Part shown: in pieces, positions 21,915-31,814 of the stretch
How the letters are laid out: each line of letters starts with the position of its first letter
Numbering within the stretch: position 1 is the stretch's first letter
From: Notospermus geniculatus
Lineage: Eukaryota > Nemertea > Pilidiophora > Heteronemertea > Lineidae
Length of the DNA stretch: 64,000 nucleotides
NCBI GenBank assembly: GCA_002633025.1
Contig: NMRB01000026.1
Coordinates: forward strand, 1-64,000
Direction of reading: 5' to 3'
Made by a program: the position numbers and the translations under genes
The notes under the pieces: model-generated
Seen by the model: the letters and a program-made list of their open reading frames with translations, nothing else
What the model was told of the DNA's origin: nothing
Database searches by the model: none

Positions 21915-22005
21915 ATGATAAACAGGAAGTTAATTTCCAGAATCTTAGCAAATTTTCGACCCCAATCGGGGTCTTTCATCAGGCTGGCACTTTCAAGTCG
22001 AGCTA
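21915..22005 (-). ncRNA. Hammerhead-ribozyme-like motif with intact CUGAUGA and GAAA boxes
   Basis: On the minus strand: CCA (stem I), then CTGATGA (+ coordinates 21976-21982), a perfect six-pair stem II (GACCCC-GATT-GGGGTC), GAAA (21954-21957), a short stem III (AATTT/AGATT), a C at the cleavage position and TGG (21937-21939) to close stem I. Two extra bases sit between CCA and the CUGAUGA box, so activity is uncertain. Hammerheads of this minimal type are known from Penelope-like and other retroelements. No coding part of such an element is visible nearby. It lies in an intron of the receptor gene, in sense orientation. Confidence 0.55.
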
Positions 22006-22069
22006 CCAGAAGTGTAAAGGTATCAGAGCTACCAGAAGTGATTACACTTCTGGGAGCTCGAAAGGTCGA

Positions 22070-22205
22070 AAGAAAGACGGGTTTACATCGGATGACACGC
22101 GACACGAACACGAAGGCGATCAATGGCTTCACAAAGGGTTCATCCCCATGAAACCTTTGTTCGCCTGCGTGTTCGTGTCGCGTGTCATCTGATGTAAACT
22201 CGGCC
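22070..22205. mobile_element. TIR MITE, about 135 bp
   Basis: GGTTTACATCGGATGACACG and CGTGTCATCTGATGTAAAC are inverted, with CGACACGAACACG inner arms. Confidence 0.7.
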
Positions 22206-22334
22206 TGACGGACTCGGCCTCGAGTCGGCCGAGCCGACGCGCAATGCCAGTTGAGCAATGAACTGCGATACGAAACGCAAAGCGTTCTTGCGCCAACCCC
22301 TTGCGCAACGCGCAAAGTATGAACCAATCTTCAC

Positions 22335-22436
22335 CGTCTTCTTCCGGCCTTTCATCAGTTCCATCACCTCTTCCCACGCCCGACGGCGTCGTGTTGGCAC
22401 ATTCTTTGCCGCAGGCACGGGGTGACCGGCTCTCAC
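22335..22436 (-). CDS. Receptor gene: candidate juxtamembrane exon
   Basis: A 102-nt open segment between an acceptor (GAATTTTCAG) and a possible donor (GACG|GTGAAG), in phase 1 at both ends. It would encode a hydrophilic, acidic linker with two cysteines (CGKEC) and a potential N-glycosylation site (NTT). Its position between CCP3 and the transmembrane exon, and its matching phase, are the only support. The donor is weak. Confidence 0.35.
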
Positions 22437-22439
22437 CTG

Positions 22440-23210
22440 AAAATTCAACGAAAAAATGTTTTATGCCGAATTGACTCTTCGAGAATTCCCGTTGCTAATC
22501 CTCGATTTCCATTTAGTCCCACAGTTACATTATATTCATTCACCACGCAGTGTTTCTGCCAGGGGGGAGGGGGAGAGGGGGATGATCCCCTCCTCAAAAA
22601 TTTCAAGGAGGGGATATCCCCCCTCAAGTTTGCAGACTAACCTTTTTCAAATATCACTATTTTCACTTCAGTAGTGTTTTTCTTTAATTTCTTACATTTC
22701 AAATGTAATTTTCATGCAGAAGGAAGACTAATCATTTTTGCATTTTGGAGTGTAAAATGACTCTGGAGGCCATTTTTAACCAAAAAAACAAAGAAAAATT
22801 TTGAGACAATTTTTTCTCTCCCCCTCCTTGAAAATCCTCGCGAAAACCCTGCAACGAATCAACCCCGTATGCTGCGAAAAGCAACGCGTATGATGAGTAT
22901 CGCCAGCAGCCATCTTGCCAAAACGAGATCAATCATCGTCACGGGGATTTCCCCACTGGGGGTGAGGGAACCAATCATCTGTCAGTGTGGAAGAAAGGTT
23001 CCATGGTGATGACCTAATTTTGGCAACGATGGTTGCTAACGAAACTCATGATTTTCTTTCTACGATAAAAATCAAGACACGGCGGAGGTCCTTCTTGTCA
23101 TTAAAAACTTCCGCTGACGGGGCAGTTTTGTTGCTTTCAAGTGAAGAAGTTGCTTCATATTCTGCGGATTAGCACACCAGGCACATTTTCACTGAAAATC
23201 TCTGCTTCGT
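22440..23210. other. Intronic stretch with no recognisable exon
   Basis: It holds G/C-rich low-complexity patches (GGGGGAGGGGGAGAGGGG around 22562) and sequence related to other dispersed repeats (22545-22640 and 22790-22860). I find no supported exon. Confidence 0.4.
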
Positions 23211-23214
23211 CAAA

Positions 23215-23400
23215 ATGACGAACTTTGGTTTTCCATTATTTATCACCAAACTGAGTATCTATAATTGGTCGAAATGACAAATCCACGGTTCGTCGTTTCG
23301 ACGAACCCTTGTTGTATCTCAAACAATCTCTAACAAGGTTCGTCCAAATGACGAACCGTGGACTGTCATTTCGACGAATTAGATAGTCAGTTCGGTGATA
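23215..23400. repeat. Palindromic element, about 185 bp
   Basis: TCACCAAACTGAGTATCTA and TAGATAGTCAGTTCGGTGA are inverted. The inner arms carry repeated TTCGTC and GACGAA words. Confidence 0.65.
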
Positions 23401-23869
23401 ATACAAATAATCCCTGCAATTTGCAAGTCAATAGCCGTGGTTACACCTATCCAAAATCCCCGGGGTTTTTGAGACACGGGGTTTTTCCGAACCAGAAAAA
23501 ACACGGCGTTGACACGGCGAGCGGTTACACTACTTAAAATGTAGTCTCGCGCAACCAGCCCCTCGGTCATACTCCGAGGTCGTCAGACCGAGGGTCTGGC
23601 ACGGAACGAAATTCTCATTGCAGCGACCTGCTGACCTCATTTCGATGATTTGAAATGAGGTCAGCTTCGCTGATTGGCTAGTTTCAAAATTTGGTGACGT
23701 AGGCTGCAGGGGGAATATGGCGGTGCCCAGAGAACTTGAAGCGTGAAAATTAGTAGTGGCTGCTGGAGGCGTGAAATAGCCTATACGCATGCGCTTCACT
23801 CATCAATTTGCATCGCCGTCTGTCGGGGTGCGTGGAACTAGAAATAGGTCAAAGGTCAAATAACTGACT

Positions 23870-24285
23870 TAACCATTGGACTCAAGAACTGAGCTTTGTA
23901 CAGGAGAATGGGAACCGATGTACAGCTAACTTTTGAACTTTTGGATTTACACCCAATAAATGTATTACCAACTGATAGAAACATGGCGTCTCTTAATCAA
24001 ATAAGCATGTTTTTCATTGTTTTTAGTAGTTATGTCACAAGAAAAGACGTTTTTATGTAAATCAACACAAAATGGGTCAAAATACAAAAAACGCCGTTTC
24101 CCAATTACATAACTGGTTAAAAACTTCAAAAGATATGCTCATGTGATTAAGAGGCACCATGTTTCTATCTGTTGCTAATACATTTTTGGGGTGTAAATCC
24201 AACCGTTAAAAAGTTAGCTGTACATCGGTTCCCATTCTCCTGTACAAACCTCAGTTCTTGAGTCCAATGGTAAAGTCAGCTGTTT
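23870..24285. mobile_element. Foldback element, complete copy, about 415 bp
   Basis: Arms of about 130 bp: CATTGGACTCAAGAACTGAG on the left, CTCAGTTCTTGAGTCCAATG on the right. They contain GTATTACCAACTGATAGAAA and its complement. Relatives lie at 12360-12640, 40915-41200 and inside 15658-16311. It lies in a receptor-gene intron. Confidence 0.8.
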
Positions 24286-24694
24286 GACCTTTGACCTAGA
24301 AATTTGACCTTCAGATGTCAAGATCGCCTTGGCCAACGGATGATTCTGAATGTCCATTCCATGATCTTAGTTACCCATGCATTGGAACAACTTTAACATC
24401 CGATGCCATCAACACTTTTTTAGAGGACTTTTGGGGTGTTGGCCGGCCGACTACAAGGACCTTCAGGTCTAGTTAAAGTGTTGAAAGCTTCTTCACTTGG
24501 ATACAGTACTGACACATGTTAGGAGTCAAACATAAGAAACAAAGGAGAGAAGCACCAGCGTTTGTCTTATTATCTTGTCCTAGTTTTGGCTCAGGAATGA
24601 CCGATGTCGTCTCCACCATCGACGTTGTGGCCTTGCAGTCAAAGTCAAGTGAGCTGTTAGCTGAAAAGTAAAGCCATTCCAGTATTCTTCCAGT
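24286..24694. other. Intronic stretch with no recognisable exon
   Basis: No splice-bounded frame or repeat that I can support. Confidence 0.4.
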
Positions 24695-24695
24695 A

Positions 24696-24944
24696 AGGGA
24701 GTAAGAAATAAAAGTGGAAAATAAGAAGTGGGAAATGTTGGCATTTTGTGCGAATTATTCAATTTCACAAATTGGGAGAAATTTTTTTCCCATTTTGAGA
24801 AATATCGCCTGAAAAATCAACAAAATATCGTCATAAGAAAATTTCTCAAAATGGGAAAAAATTTCTCCCAAGTTGAGAAACTGAAAAATTCGCCCAAAAT
24901 TCCCACTTCTTAATATTTTCCACTTTTATTTCTTACTCCCTTCA
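24696..24944. mobile_element. TIR MITE, about 250 bp
   Basis: GGGAGTAAGAAATAAAAGTGG and CCACTTTTATTTCTTACTCC are inverted. An inner palindrome is built on CCCATTTTGAGAAAT. Flanking CAGT suggests a short target duplication. Confidence 0.7.
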
Positions 24945-25149
24945 GTTTAATTCTTGCTGTCATCTCATTCGATTCACTATTTATAGGCCTTTTTACACGG
25001 TACTGGTTCGAGGAAACCTACCTCCACCCTCCTCGGGTGGGTTCGGTTCGGGATGGATTGATCGCTTTTACTCGGTGCGAGTTCAGTAACCTATGAGGCG
25101 CCATGTGGGAATTTATTAACTGTTTCCCAAAATTATTTGGAGATAATGT

Positions 25150-25420
25150 CATTGTTTCAAACCATAAATGTAAGCATTTTGACTTATTTCATACAATAAA
25201 GTTATAAATAAAACCATGAAATTATTATTCAAACCAGAATATATACGAAACATGGTTTCATTCCCATGAAACTTAGACAAATTTATGGTTTTGCAAGCAT
25301 AACTTACTTTCAAACCATGAAGTTCATTTGCAAACCATGAAAATGGTTTACAAACCATAAAATCGGCAAAATTGTTTGTTTTCAAACGGTAATAATGTGA
25401 ACGCATCATGGTTTGATAAA
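25150..25420. repeat. Cluster of AAACCATGA words
   Basis: At least nine occurrences of (TTC)AAACCAT(G/A)A or its complement lie within about 270 bp, irregularly spaced and on both strands. They overlap the left arm of the next element. Confidence 0.55.
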
Positions 25421-25890
25421 ATGCAAATTGCAAAGTGGAACTTTCTAAGGATTTTGGCCTTTGTTTCATCAAAATATGTTGAGTGGTTGCTGAGATATTT
25501 GAGATTATCAAAATTTTGATAATTTGAGATTTTCGTGTTTTTAAAGAAACATTGATGCCATTAGATAAAGCTTACCTCAGAATAAGGATATACAAAATTC
25601 TGGAACTCTTTGCCTTAACTAGGCAGAAATATTGCATTTTTTTCAAAGTATCAAAACCTTGATATTTTGAAAAACATGCTTAACTTCTAACCAGTTTTGG
25701 CTGAACGTTCCAAAACTTCATACTTCTTGGTTTTTAGGTGAGCTCTGTCTACTGATATCAAAATTTGGTGAAAAATTGCAAAACCAAAAATTATAGAAAT
25801 TTTGATAATCTCAAATATCTCAGCAACCACTCAACAGATTTTAATGACACAAAGTCCATGATCCTTAGAAGGTTCCACTCTATCAAAACT
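25390..25890. mobile_element. TIR element, about 500 bp
   Basis: GTTGAGTGGTTGCTGAGATA and TATCTCAGCAACCACTCAAC are inverted, extended by GGAACTTTCTAAGGAT-type arms and an AAAATTTTGATAAT inner repeat. Confidence 0.7.
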
Positions 25891-26600
25891 GCAACAAAAG
25901 TCAAAAAAAAGTTGCATTATAAAAATTTTGATTTTTAGGATTTTTTCTGATGAGCTATTACATAATTACGATATTTCCAAATTTCCATTTTGACACAGAA
26001 ATATGACCAACAAGACGTACTTTCATATGGAACAAACCGTATTAAAATTGACCCAGAAATATTTGAAATATTCAAAGTATCAGGTGTAGATAAACTAATG
26101 TCCATGACTGTACATGTAGTGCCAATTCTACGAAACCAGTAGAATTTATAACAGACTGACTTTAATCAGCGTACCTTTCAAATGAAGTAGGAAGTCTGGT
26201 CTGACGTTGATTTCAATTTTTTTCTTTGCAATCCCTGTCCATGACATTGTCATCCTGTCTAATCGTATTTCTTCTGGTGGCTGGTTGTCAAGTGATATTT
26301 GGCTCTTTTCACTGTACAAACTGCTGATTGTTATTAATATTAGTTGTCGAATGTAGTCGTACTAGTAGAGGGAGCTGGCAGACGCAATTCCATTTAAAAA
26401 TATCTTTTTTGCTGTCTAGAATGTACTCAAATTGGTCGGTGTCGGTGTCGGCGGTTACTTCTTCGATGTAACAAGAACCTGTCGTTCCAGCTTTAATGAG
26501 AAATAGATTAACAATTTTAAGTCACGATCACGAGCGTTCAAAGATCTTTTCCTTGTTCAGAGTTCAGTTGTTCATCTGATGGTTGTTGCCTGCATGAAAC
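25891..26600. other. Intronic stretch holding one candidate exon
   Basis: AT-rich intron. The only notable open frame is the minus-strand candidate at 26309-26490, listed separately. Confidence 0.4.
26309..26490 (-). CDS. Candidate alternative last exon of the receptor gene
   Basis: A good acceptor (TATTTCTCATTAAAG) opens a phase-1 frame of about 60 codons ending at a TGA at 26309. The peptide is hydrophilic and acidic at first (EEVTADTDTDQFEY), with cysteines C7, C36 and C38 or thereabouts, and has no membrane helix. If used after CCP3 it would give a secreted form of the receptor. No AATAAA is visible close downstream. It may be chance. Confidence 0.25.
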
Positions 26601-26601
26601 T

Positions 26602-26867
26602 ATACGGTGGCCCATAGAGCTCACTGATGAAAATTTTTTGCATTTGCATTTCCACCGCGGTGAAAACATTTAAAACGTTTCCACCGCGGTGGGAACATTC
26701 TCACCGCGGTGAAAGGTGGAAATGATTTTCACCTCGGTGGAAACGTTTCTACCTCGGTGAGAACTTCTAAAGATTTTACAAACCCCCAAGAAAAATTATC
26801 AAACCTCGGGAAAAAAATCCAAATGCAAATATTTTTCGTCAATGAGCTCTATGGGCCACCGTAAAAA
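26602..26867. mobile_element. TIR element with repeated CACCGCGGTG palindromes
   Basis: ACGGTGGCCCATAGAGCTCA and TGAGCTCTATGGGCCACCGT form perfectly inverted ends. Between them lie three CACCGCGGTG palindromes and several CACCTCGGTG variants, spaced by AAAACATTTAAAACG-type linkers. It has no coding content. Confidence 0.8.
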
Positions 26868-27109
26868 CTAATAGCATCCATACCGTCCAACGATTTTGAA
26901 ATTTGTTGATAGTGACAAAGAATTTGAGGCACTGAATACGTTTAAATCATCTGGACCCCGATGGGCGTATAACAGTGAAACCCCTAGTAACCGGACAACA
27001 ATGAATTTAGGGTTTACTCTAAACGGTCCAACGCACATTGTTTCAAACCAGCTGAACCTTGGTTCGAAATAGTAATTGTTTTGATGCAAAATAATTCCAG
27101 TTATTGATT

Positions 27110-27590
27110 GATGATACCGGTACTCTAAAGTACCAATCAGGTATGAATTCATGAGGTGATTTTCTGTGATCATAGAGATTTTATGCGATGACCATTGTCA
27201 TATCATTTCAACTCGATTCACTTTGTGCAAGCACCGCCATCTTCCCATGATTACTCCTGAACGCGCCAAGTGATTGGCGCGGGAAATTCAAATACTGCTG
27301 TTTTTATTTTGTCAGCTAGCACCCCGCTGGAAGACAAATTTTGAATTGATTACCATACACTCGTATCGAACATCAAGCTCCACAGGCACACCCTAGTTGT
27401 GATATGTTGCTTAGATTCTGGAGTGAGATATTGGGATATTTCATTTTACGGATAATGCATCCTTGAGAGCAGAATGTAGATCAAATTGGGAAAAATTTTG
27501 GTTCTTTTCCAGCTAGCCCGAGGGCCTACTGATCCATTAATTTTCATGCCTCTGTGCCATGTTATGAAATGTCCCAGTTTAATGGACAAC
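27110..27590. repeat. Fragment of the repeat family at 61540-62182
   Basis: About 480 bp align in direct orientation with 61557-62000 (shared words GATTTTATGCGAT, TGCTGTTTT, TTTTGAATT, TTTTGGTTCT). This copy lacks the terminal hairpin. Confidence 0.65.
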
Positions 27591-27649
27591 ACAGATACAC
27601 ACATTCATAGGATGCCATTCAGTATATTATGAACAGCTCTCCTTCAAAT

Positions 27650-28015
27650 ATAATCAATATTTTTGCTGTTCCAAATGGCTATGACATCACTCTATGGCTG
27701 GCAAAAATTTGGTGAAAAAATCTCTGCTCATTTTCAAATTACATGTATACACGTCACAAAAATGTTTCCTCAAAATTCAAATTTCCCGCTCTTTTAGTGA
27801 TGTCACACCTAGAACCATTTCTATAGTCATCCATTTGTGACCCTCGAATAACATACAACTGTTTGGGTTCGGAGATTGTTTGGACTACTCGCAGGGTACT
27901 GATGAACGCCTCGTTTAACATAGGCCATTGAACCATCTTTTTGGAAGATGGGGATTTGGCCTAGTGGTTTAAGGCGTGCTGCCCCTTAGTGCTGGCGATT
28001 GATGCCTAAGGCTGC
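27650..28015. repeat. Repeat fragment followed by a tRNA-derived SINE-like segment
   Basis: 27650-27835 is an inverted relative of 20270-20440. 27835-28015 contains TTTGGCCTAGTGGTTTAAGG, which resembles a tRNA A box, and is homologous to the minus strand at 45285-45470, where a B-box-like GGTTCGAATC is preserved. Inferred tRNA-derived SINE. Confidence 0.55.
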
Positions 28016-28224
28016 GTTTAGCTGACACGCGGAATGCGGTATAGGGACGCGGAAACCCTGGCGGAAAGATATGTTGTATGCGAAAATGCATTNGTCAGAT
28101 CACAATAGGGAAACACTCACAGATGGGGAGCATTCAGAAACGTTACATATTCAGATAATTTGATGAAAAAAATAGATCGTGTGTGCGCTTTTTGTGTTAA
28201 ATTTTTCCGTCGGCGAGGCCAAAG

Positions 28225-28388
28225 CGATAGGGAAGTTTCGAAATCAAACGATAAACGTAAACGTTAACGACAACTTTATTTTTGTACCGAAAATGCAATG
28301 CAAAATCTGGTTAATGTGAAGTATGAAAAATAACGTTGTCGTAAAGTTTTGGTTTATCGTTTGATTTCGAAACCTCCCCACTATTGGC
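28225..28388. mobile_element. Hairpin MITE family, copy 1
   Basis: Arms contain AAATCAAACGATAAACG and the complement; the centre reads AATCTGGTTAATGTG. The copy at 30697-30845 is highly similar; both lie in receptor introns. Confidence 0.8.
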
Positions 28389-28638
28389 CCTGGTACATAC
28401 GGAAGAGGCCATTTCAAGCTACTCATGTTCCTCAAAGGATGGGGTCTTTACTTGCCCTTGCAAAGGAACAAAGTACAAGGTACCACGACTTACCATGCGA
28501 CGTGTGCTACGGGTATTTAAACTGCTAACTCTTTCACTGCTCGCGAACACGTTGGTGACCTCGAATTTAGTGATATCAAAAATAGAAAAACAGCTTTTCT
28601 ATTTTTGGTGATATGAATTACAGATCTACAGAACTTAC

Positions 28639-28760
28639 CCTCGCATTTAGGTGGCTCATCACTCCAGGTCCCGTTTTTCTGGCAGGTTCTTTCGCCGCCA
28701 ACAGCCAGATAATAACCAACATCGCATTTGTAACTGATGACAGACCCGAACGGGTAACTC
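28639..28760 (-). CDS. Receptor gene: CCP3 second half
   Basis: 122-nt exon between an acceptor (ATATTGTAG) and a donor (CGAGG|GTAAG), phase 2 in and phase 1 out. It encodes the C-terminal two thirds of a CCP/sushi module, with SYKCDVGYYL and TCQKNGTWSDEPPKCEG. The invariant tryptophan and the last three cysteines of the module are present. It pairs with the exon at 29142-29235, which supplies the first cysteine. Split CCP modules are common in complement-type genes. Confidence 0.8.
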
Positions 28761-28844
28761 CTACAATATATGCCAGCAAAAAATCAATTTACAAATACAT
28801 GTATACAGTCACGTCAATTATTGCTTTCGATATATAATCTTGGT

Positions 28845-28965
28845 TACACTACATAAAATCCCCGGGTTTTTGCGGTCACACCGTCCTATGAATTGCCGGG
28901 CTCCAAGAAACCCGTGTCTGAAAAACACGGGTTTTTGAAAAACACTTTCCAATGAAAAAACAAAG
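28845..28965. repeat. Dispersed repeat related to 23410-23565
   Basis: Both segments share GGTTACAC, AAAATCCCCGGG(G)TTTTTG and ACACGG(G)GTTTTT words. Confidence 0.5.
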
Positions 28966-29141
28966 ACAATGACAAAACGTGTAACGATCACAGTCGATCA
29001 TCAATCAGATTATTTCACATGGAAGCATGCCACTTTCACGTGACTTTCACGTGACTTTCTTTACTCGTGTTCGACCAAAATACGAATCGACGGCTTGGGC
29101 AGCTGCTGTGGTGAACGTATGATTTTAAAAGCCGTCTTTAC

Positions 29142-29235
29142 CTTTCTGAAGTTGAATGCTTATCTGAGTCAGTGACGTTGGCTTTGAATCCATTCGGTGG
29201 GTCGCCTGGGTCACCACATTCATGGACCTCAGCGC
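29142..29235 (-). CDS. Receptor gene: CCP3 first half
   Basis: 94-nt exon with acceptor TTTTCTGTCAAG and donor GAAAG|GTAAAG, phase 1 in and phase 2 out. It encodes ECGDPGDPPNG, the typical start of a CCP module with its first cysteine, and a sequon (NVT). Joined to the next exon (28760-28639) it makes one complete module of four cysteines. Confidence 0.75.
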
Positions 29236-29811
29236 CTTGACAGAAAATAAAAGCAGGCATTACTGCAGGAACCTTATTAGCTACAATTCAATATGAAATC
29301 AATTTCGAATCAAATATTTGAAATTTTAAAAAGTTAGGTTTTTCATTATATTTTGAAATTGTGATATTTTCGTGATATTTTGCCCATATTTTTTAATCTC
29401 TGTACATTCCGACTAAAAGTCATTTTAAAGAGAATTGACACCGAAAAAAATTGATTTAGAAATAGAATTTGAAAGGGGACGAATTTTCTGGGAAAAATGT
29501 AAACAAACTTCTCCAGAATGTCAACAAAGAAATGTTCATGCATTTTGATTGGCTGAAATTTTGTGTTTACAAACACCAGCCAAATGTAAATAAAATCCGC
29601 TATCAATTCGCTTTAATGAAGCCCAAGACGTGCCAGTGCAGCTGATAGGTATTTTCTAAATATTTTTTCTATAGTTTTTATGGGGTAGTGAATAATTTCG
29701 TGTTTAACTGTAACTGCGACATGGATTATTTACCACTGACTTGTGCACATTTCCAAGCTTGGCACTTTGCCCGTGTTGAAGTTAGGGTGAATCATACTAT
29801 AGCATTAATAC

Positions 29812-29988
29812 CTTTGCATATCGGTACGGTCCCATTCCAAACTCCATCCTCACTACATATCCTCGTACGTTCACCGACCAGAGTGGTACTGTTCATGCAC
29901 GAGTACCTGGCCACGCTGTTGATCTTGTGACCGTCGGTGAAGGTCACCGACCCATGAGCTGGCCGACCAGGGTCATTGCAGATGATCT
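29812..29988 (-). CDS. Receptor gene: CCP2 exon
   Basis: 177-nt exon, acceptor CCATTTACAG, donor CAAAG|GTATTA, phase 1 at both ends. It encodes one complete CCP/sushi module (about 58 residues): ICNDPG, RYSCMNS, RICSEDGVWNG and PICKG hold the four cysteines and the conserved tryptophan. CCP modules mediate protein binding in complement regulators, selectins and many invertebrate immune receptors. There is a potential glycosylation site at NST and another at NGT. Confidence 0.85.
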
Positions 29989-30054
29989 CTGTAAATGGAC
30001 GGAATAGAGCGCGAAGGGTTTCATATTTGAAATATGTCAGGCTACATACATGTA

Positions 30055-30300
30055 GTTAAAGCGAATAGCTCGCGGGGTTTGTTTTGATTCTAGCCTCCAG
30101 GCAACGCCGTGCTCCAGTCATATGCAAAACCTGGCAAATATGCTGGGGACGAGGTTCCATTAAAAATTTGTTTAAATGAATTAATGACATTTTCAAATTC
30201 AGTCGGTCAAAATGTACATTTTGTACTATTCACATTGATTTCGAAGGGGCAGATTTTGCAGAATACGCCTCCGAAGTTTGGCTCATGGAAATGAAGTCCA
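30055..30300. repeat. Partial copy of the TTAAAGCGAA element at 47777-48153
   Basis: It starts GTTAAAGCGAATAGCTCGCG and shares the CCTCCAGGCAA, GACGAGGTTCC, TTCAGTCGGTC and GCAGAATACGCCTCC words. The right terminus is missing. Confidence 0.65.
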
Positions 30301-30441
30301 ATTTTGTATTTCGTACTTCGTGTTTTGTCAGGTTTGCGAAACCTCACTAATGTCAAATCTTCAAAGTTATATTATAAAGTATATATAGTACATGTATTAT
30401 AAATGTCAAAGTTATATTATAAAAGGAAGATCACTACTTAC

Positions 30442-30642
30442 CTACACAGTGGTCTGTATTTCCGTTCCACTTCCTGCTGTTTAGACAAACAAAAGACAGT
30501 GCTTTGACACCGCGGCTAAACTTGTAACCCCATGGACATTTAAACGTTGCGACGTACCCATAATTATAGTATTGTGCTCCGTTTATTAGTGTTGGTTTGG
30601 GTGTGCCTTGAGTTTTCAGGTCCTCTGCCTTGCAGCCAAGAA
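30442..30642 (-). CDS. Receptor gene: CCP1 exon
   Basis: 201-nt exon, acceptor TTCATTATAG, donor TGTAG|GTAAGT, phase 1 at both ends. It encodes a CCP/sushi module with cysteines in GCKAED, FKCPWGY, SFVCLNS and DHCVG, and the tryptophan in KWNGN. It is slightly longer than CCP2 because of the loop before the second cysteine. It directly follows the CUB2 exon in transcript order. Confidence 0.85.
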
Positions 30643-30696
30643 CTATAATGAAAAAAAAATATTTTCACTTGCTGTGTGCGATTTCAGACAATAGGG

Positions 30697-30845
30697 AGGT
30701 TTAGAAATCAAACGATAAACGTAAACGTTAACGACAACGTTTTTTTAAACTGAAAATGCAATATAAAGTCTGGTTAATGTGTAGTATGAAAAATAACGTT
30801 GTCGTAAAGTTTACGTTTATCGTTTCATTTCTAAACCTCCCTAAT
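30697..30845. mobile_element. Hairpin MITE family, copy 2
   Basis: The ends TAGGGAGGTTTAGAAAT and ATTTCTAAACCTCCCTA are inverted, with inner arms ATAAACGTAAACGTTAACGA. It is the same family as 28225-28388. Confidence 0.85.
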
Positions 30846-30849
30846 GATA

Positions 30850-31375
30850 AAATAGTAAGAATCGAACATTGCAAAACCTAACCTCAAACGCGAACTTAAA
30901 TAATGACGTCAACAACTTAAGTTGAATATTTGTCCTGCATCAAATTCAAAGTCCCGACTGCAAATAAATACCTGTGAGACAATAGGGTGGAGTTGTCGCC
31001 AAATGTTAGCTTTTTTGTGACATACTGCAGCCCCGTCACTACTTTTTTCCACCAAAAAAATTGTTTCACGGAAGACGACACGATGCCGCCATATTGGCCA
31101 TTTTGACGTCAAAATGTGATGAAGCGACTGTTTTGTACGTCGTTTCCGGCGATTTGACGGCCAACATGGCGGATTCTTAGCAGTCACGTGACGGTTGTGA
31201 CGGTTGATTGGCTAGCTCTTTTTGAATTTGTAACGTCACAGTTGATTGGTTAGCTATTTTGGGATGTGAGGTAAGTAAGCCATTTCTCAGTACTGAGGGG
31301 AATCCTCTGTGACGTCATAACATGGCAGCTTTCTGCCAAGTATTGCCGCCCAATACCGGTCCCTTTCTCCGTCTG
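30850..31375. other. Intronic stretch with no supported exon
   Basis: The 92-codon minus ORF at 30909-31187 lacks splice borders and any domain I know. TGACGTCA-like words and a TTGATTGG repeat (31204, 31241) are the only visible features. Confidence 0.4.
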
Positions 31376-31421
31376 AGCTATGTTGGGACCGGGTACCAGT
31401 CTAATCTGTCACCAGACATAC

Positions 31422-31793
31422 CTTCATACTTCATCCAAAAGCCTCGCTCCGAATCAAAAAGATTCCACCCGAAATAGTTATCGAAGACTACGTCAACTAC
31501 ATTCTTCACCGTCTGGAAAGTTCTCTTCTGCTGCTTGTCAATCGTACCGCACAATTTTTTCGACCCCGACGGGTACTCGTCCTCATTCAAGCCATTCAAC
31601 TGGAGATAGTCATCCGAACAACGGCTATTCGCTATAATATCGATATCGAGCAAGTGGAATTGAATGATTTGTCCTTTAGAACCGATCAACGTCCATCGGC
31701 AGGTGTACAATTTTCTCTTTACCTCATACGGATAGTTCGGACTGATCAATTCGCCGTCAGGGAAGGTTACCTTACCGCCACACTTTGGAAACG
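31422..31793 (-). CDS. Receptor gene: CUB2 exon
   Basis: 372-nt exon, acceptor TTTTTTCCAG, donor TGAAG|GTATGT, phase 1 at both ends. It encodes a complete CUB domain of about 120 residues: KCGGKV, GELISPNYPYEV, YTCRWTL, SRCSDDYLQLNG and KLCGT give the four conserved cysteines, and VVFDNYF and GFWMKYE match the late strands. CUB domains are extracellular beta-sandwich modules; SDDYLQLNG lies where calcium-binding acidic residues are often found. It lies between CUB1 and CCP1 in the transcript. Confidence 0.9.
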
Positions 31794-31814
31794 CTGGAAA
31801 AAACCGAACCCTTA

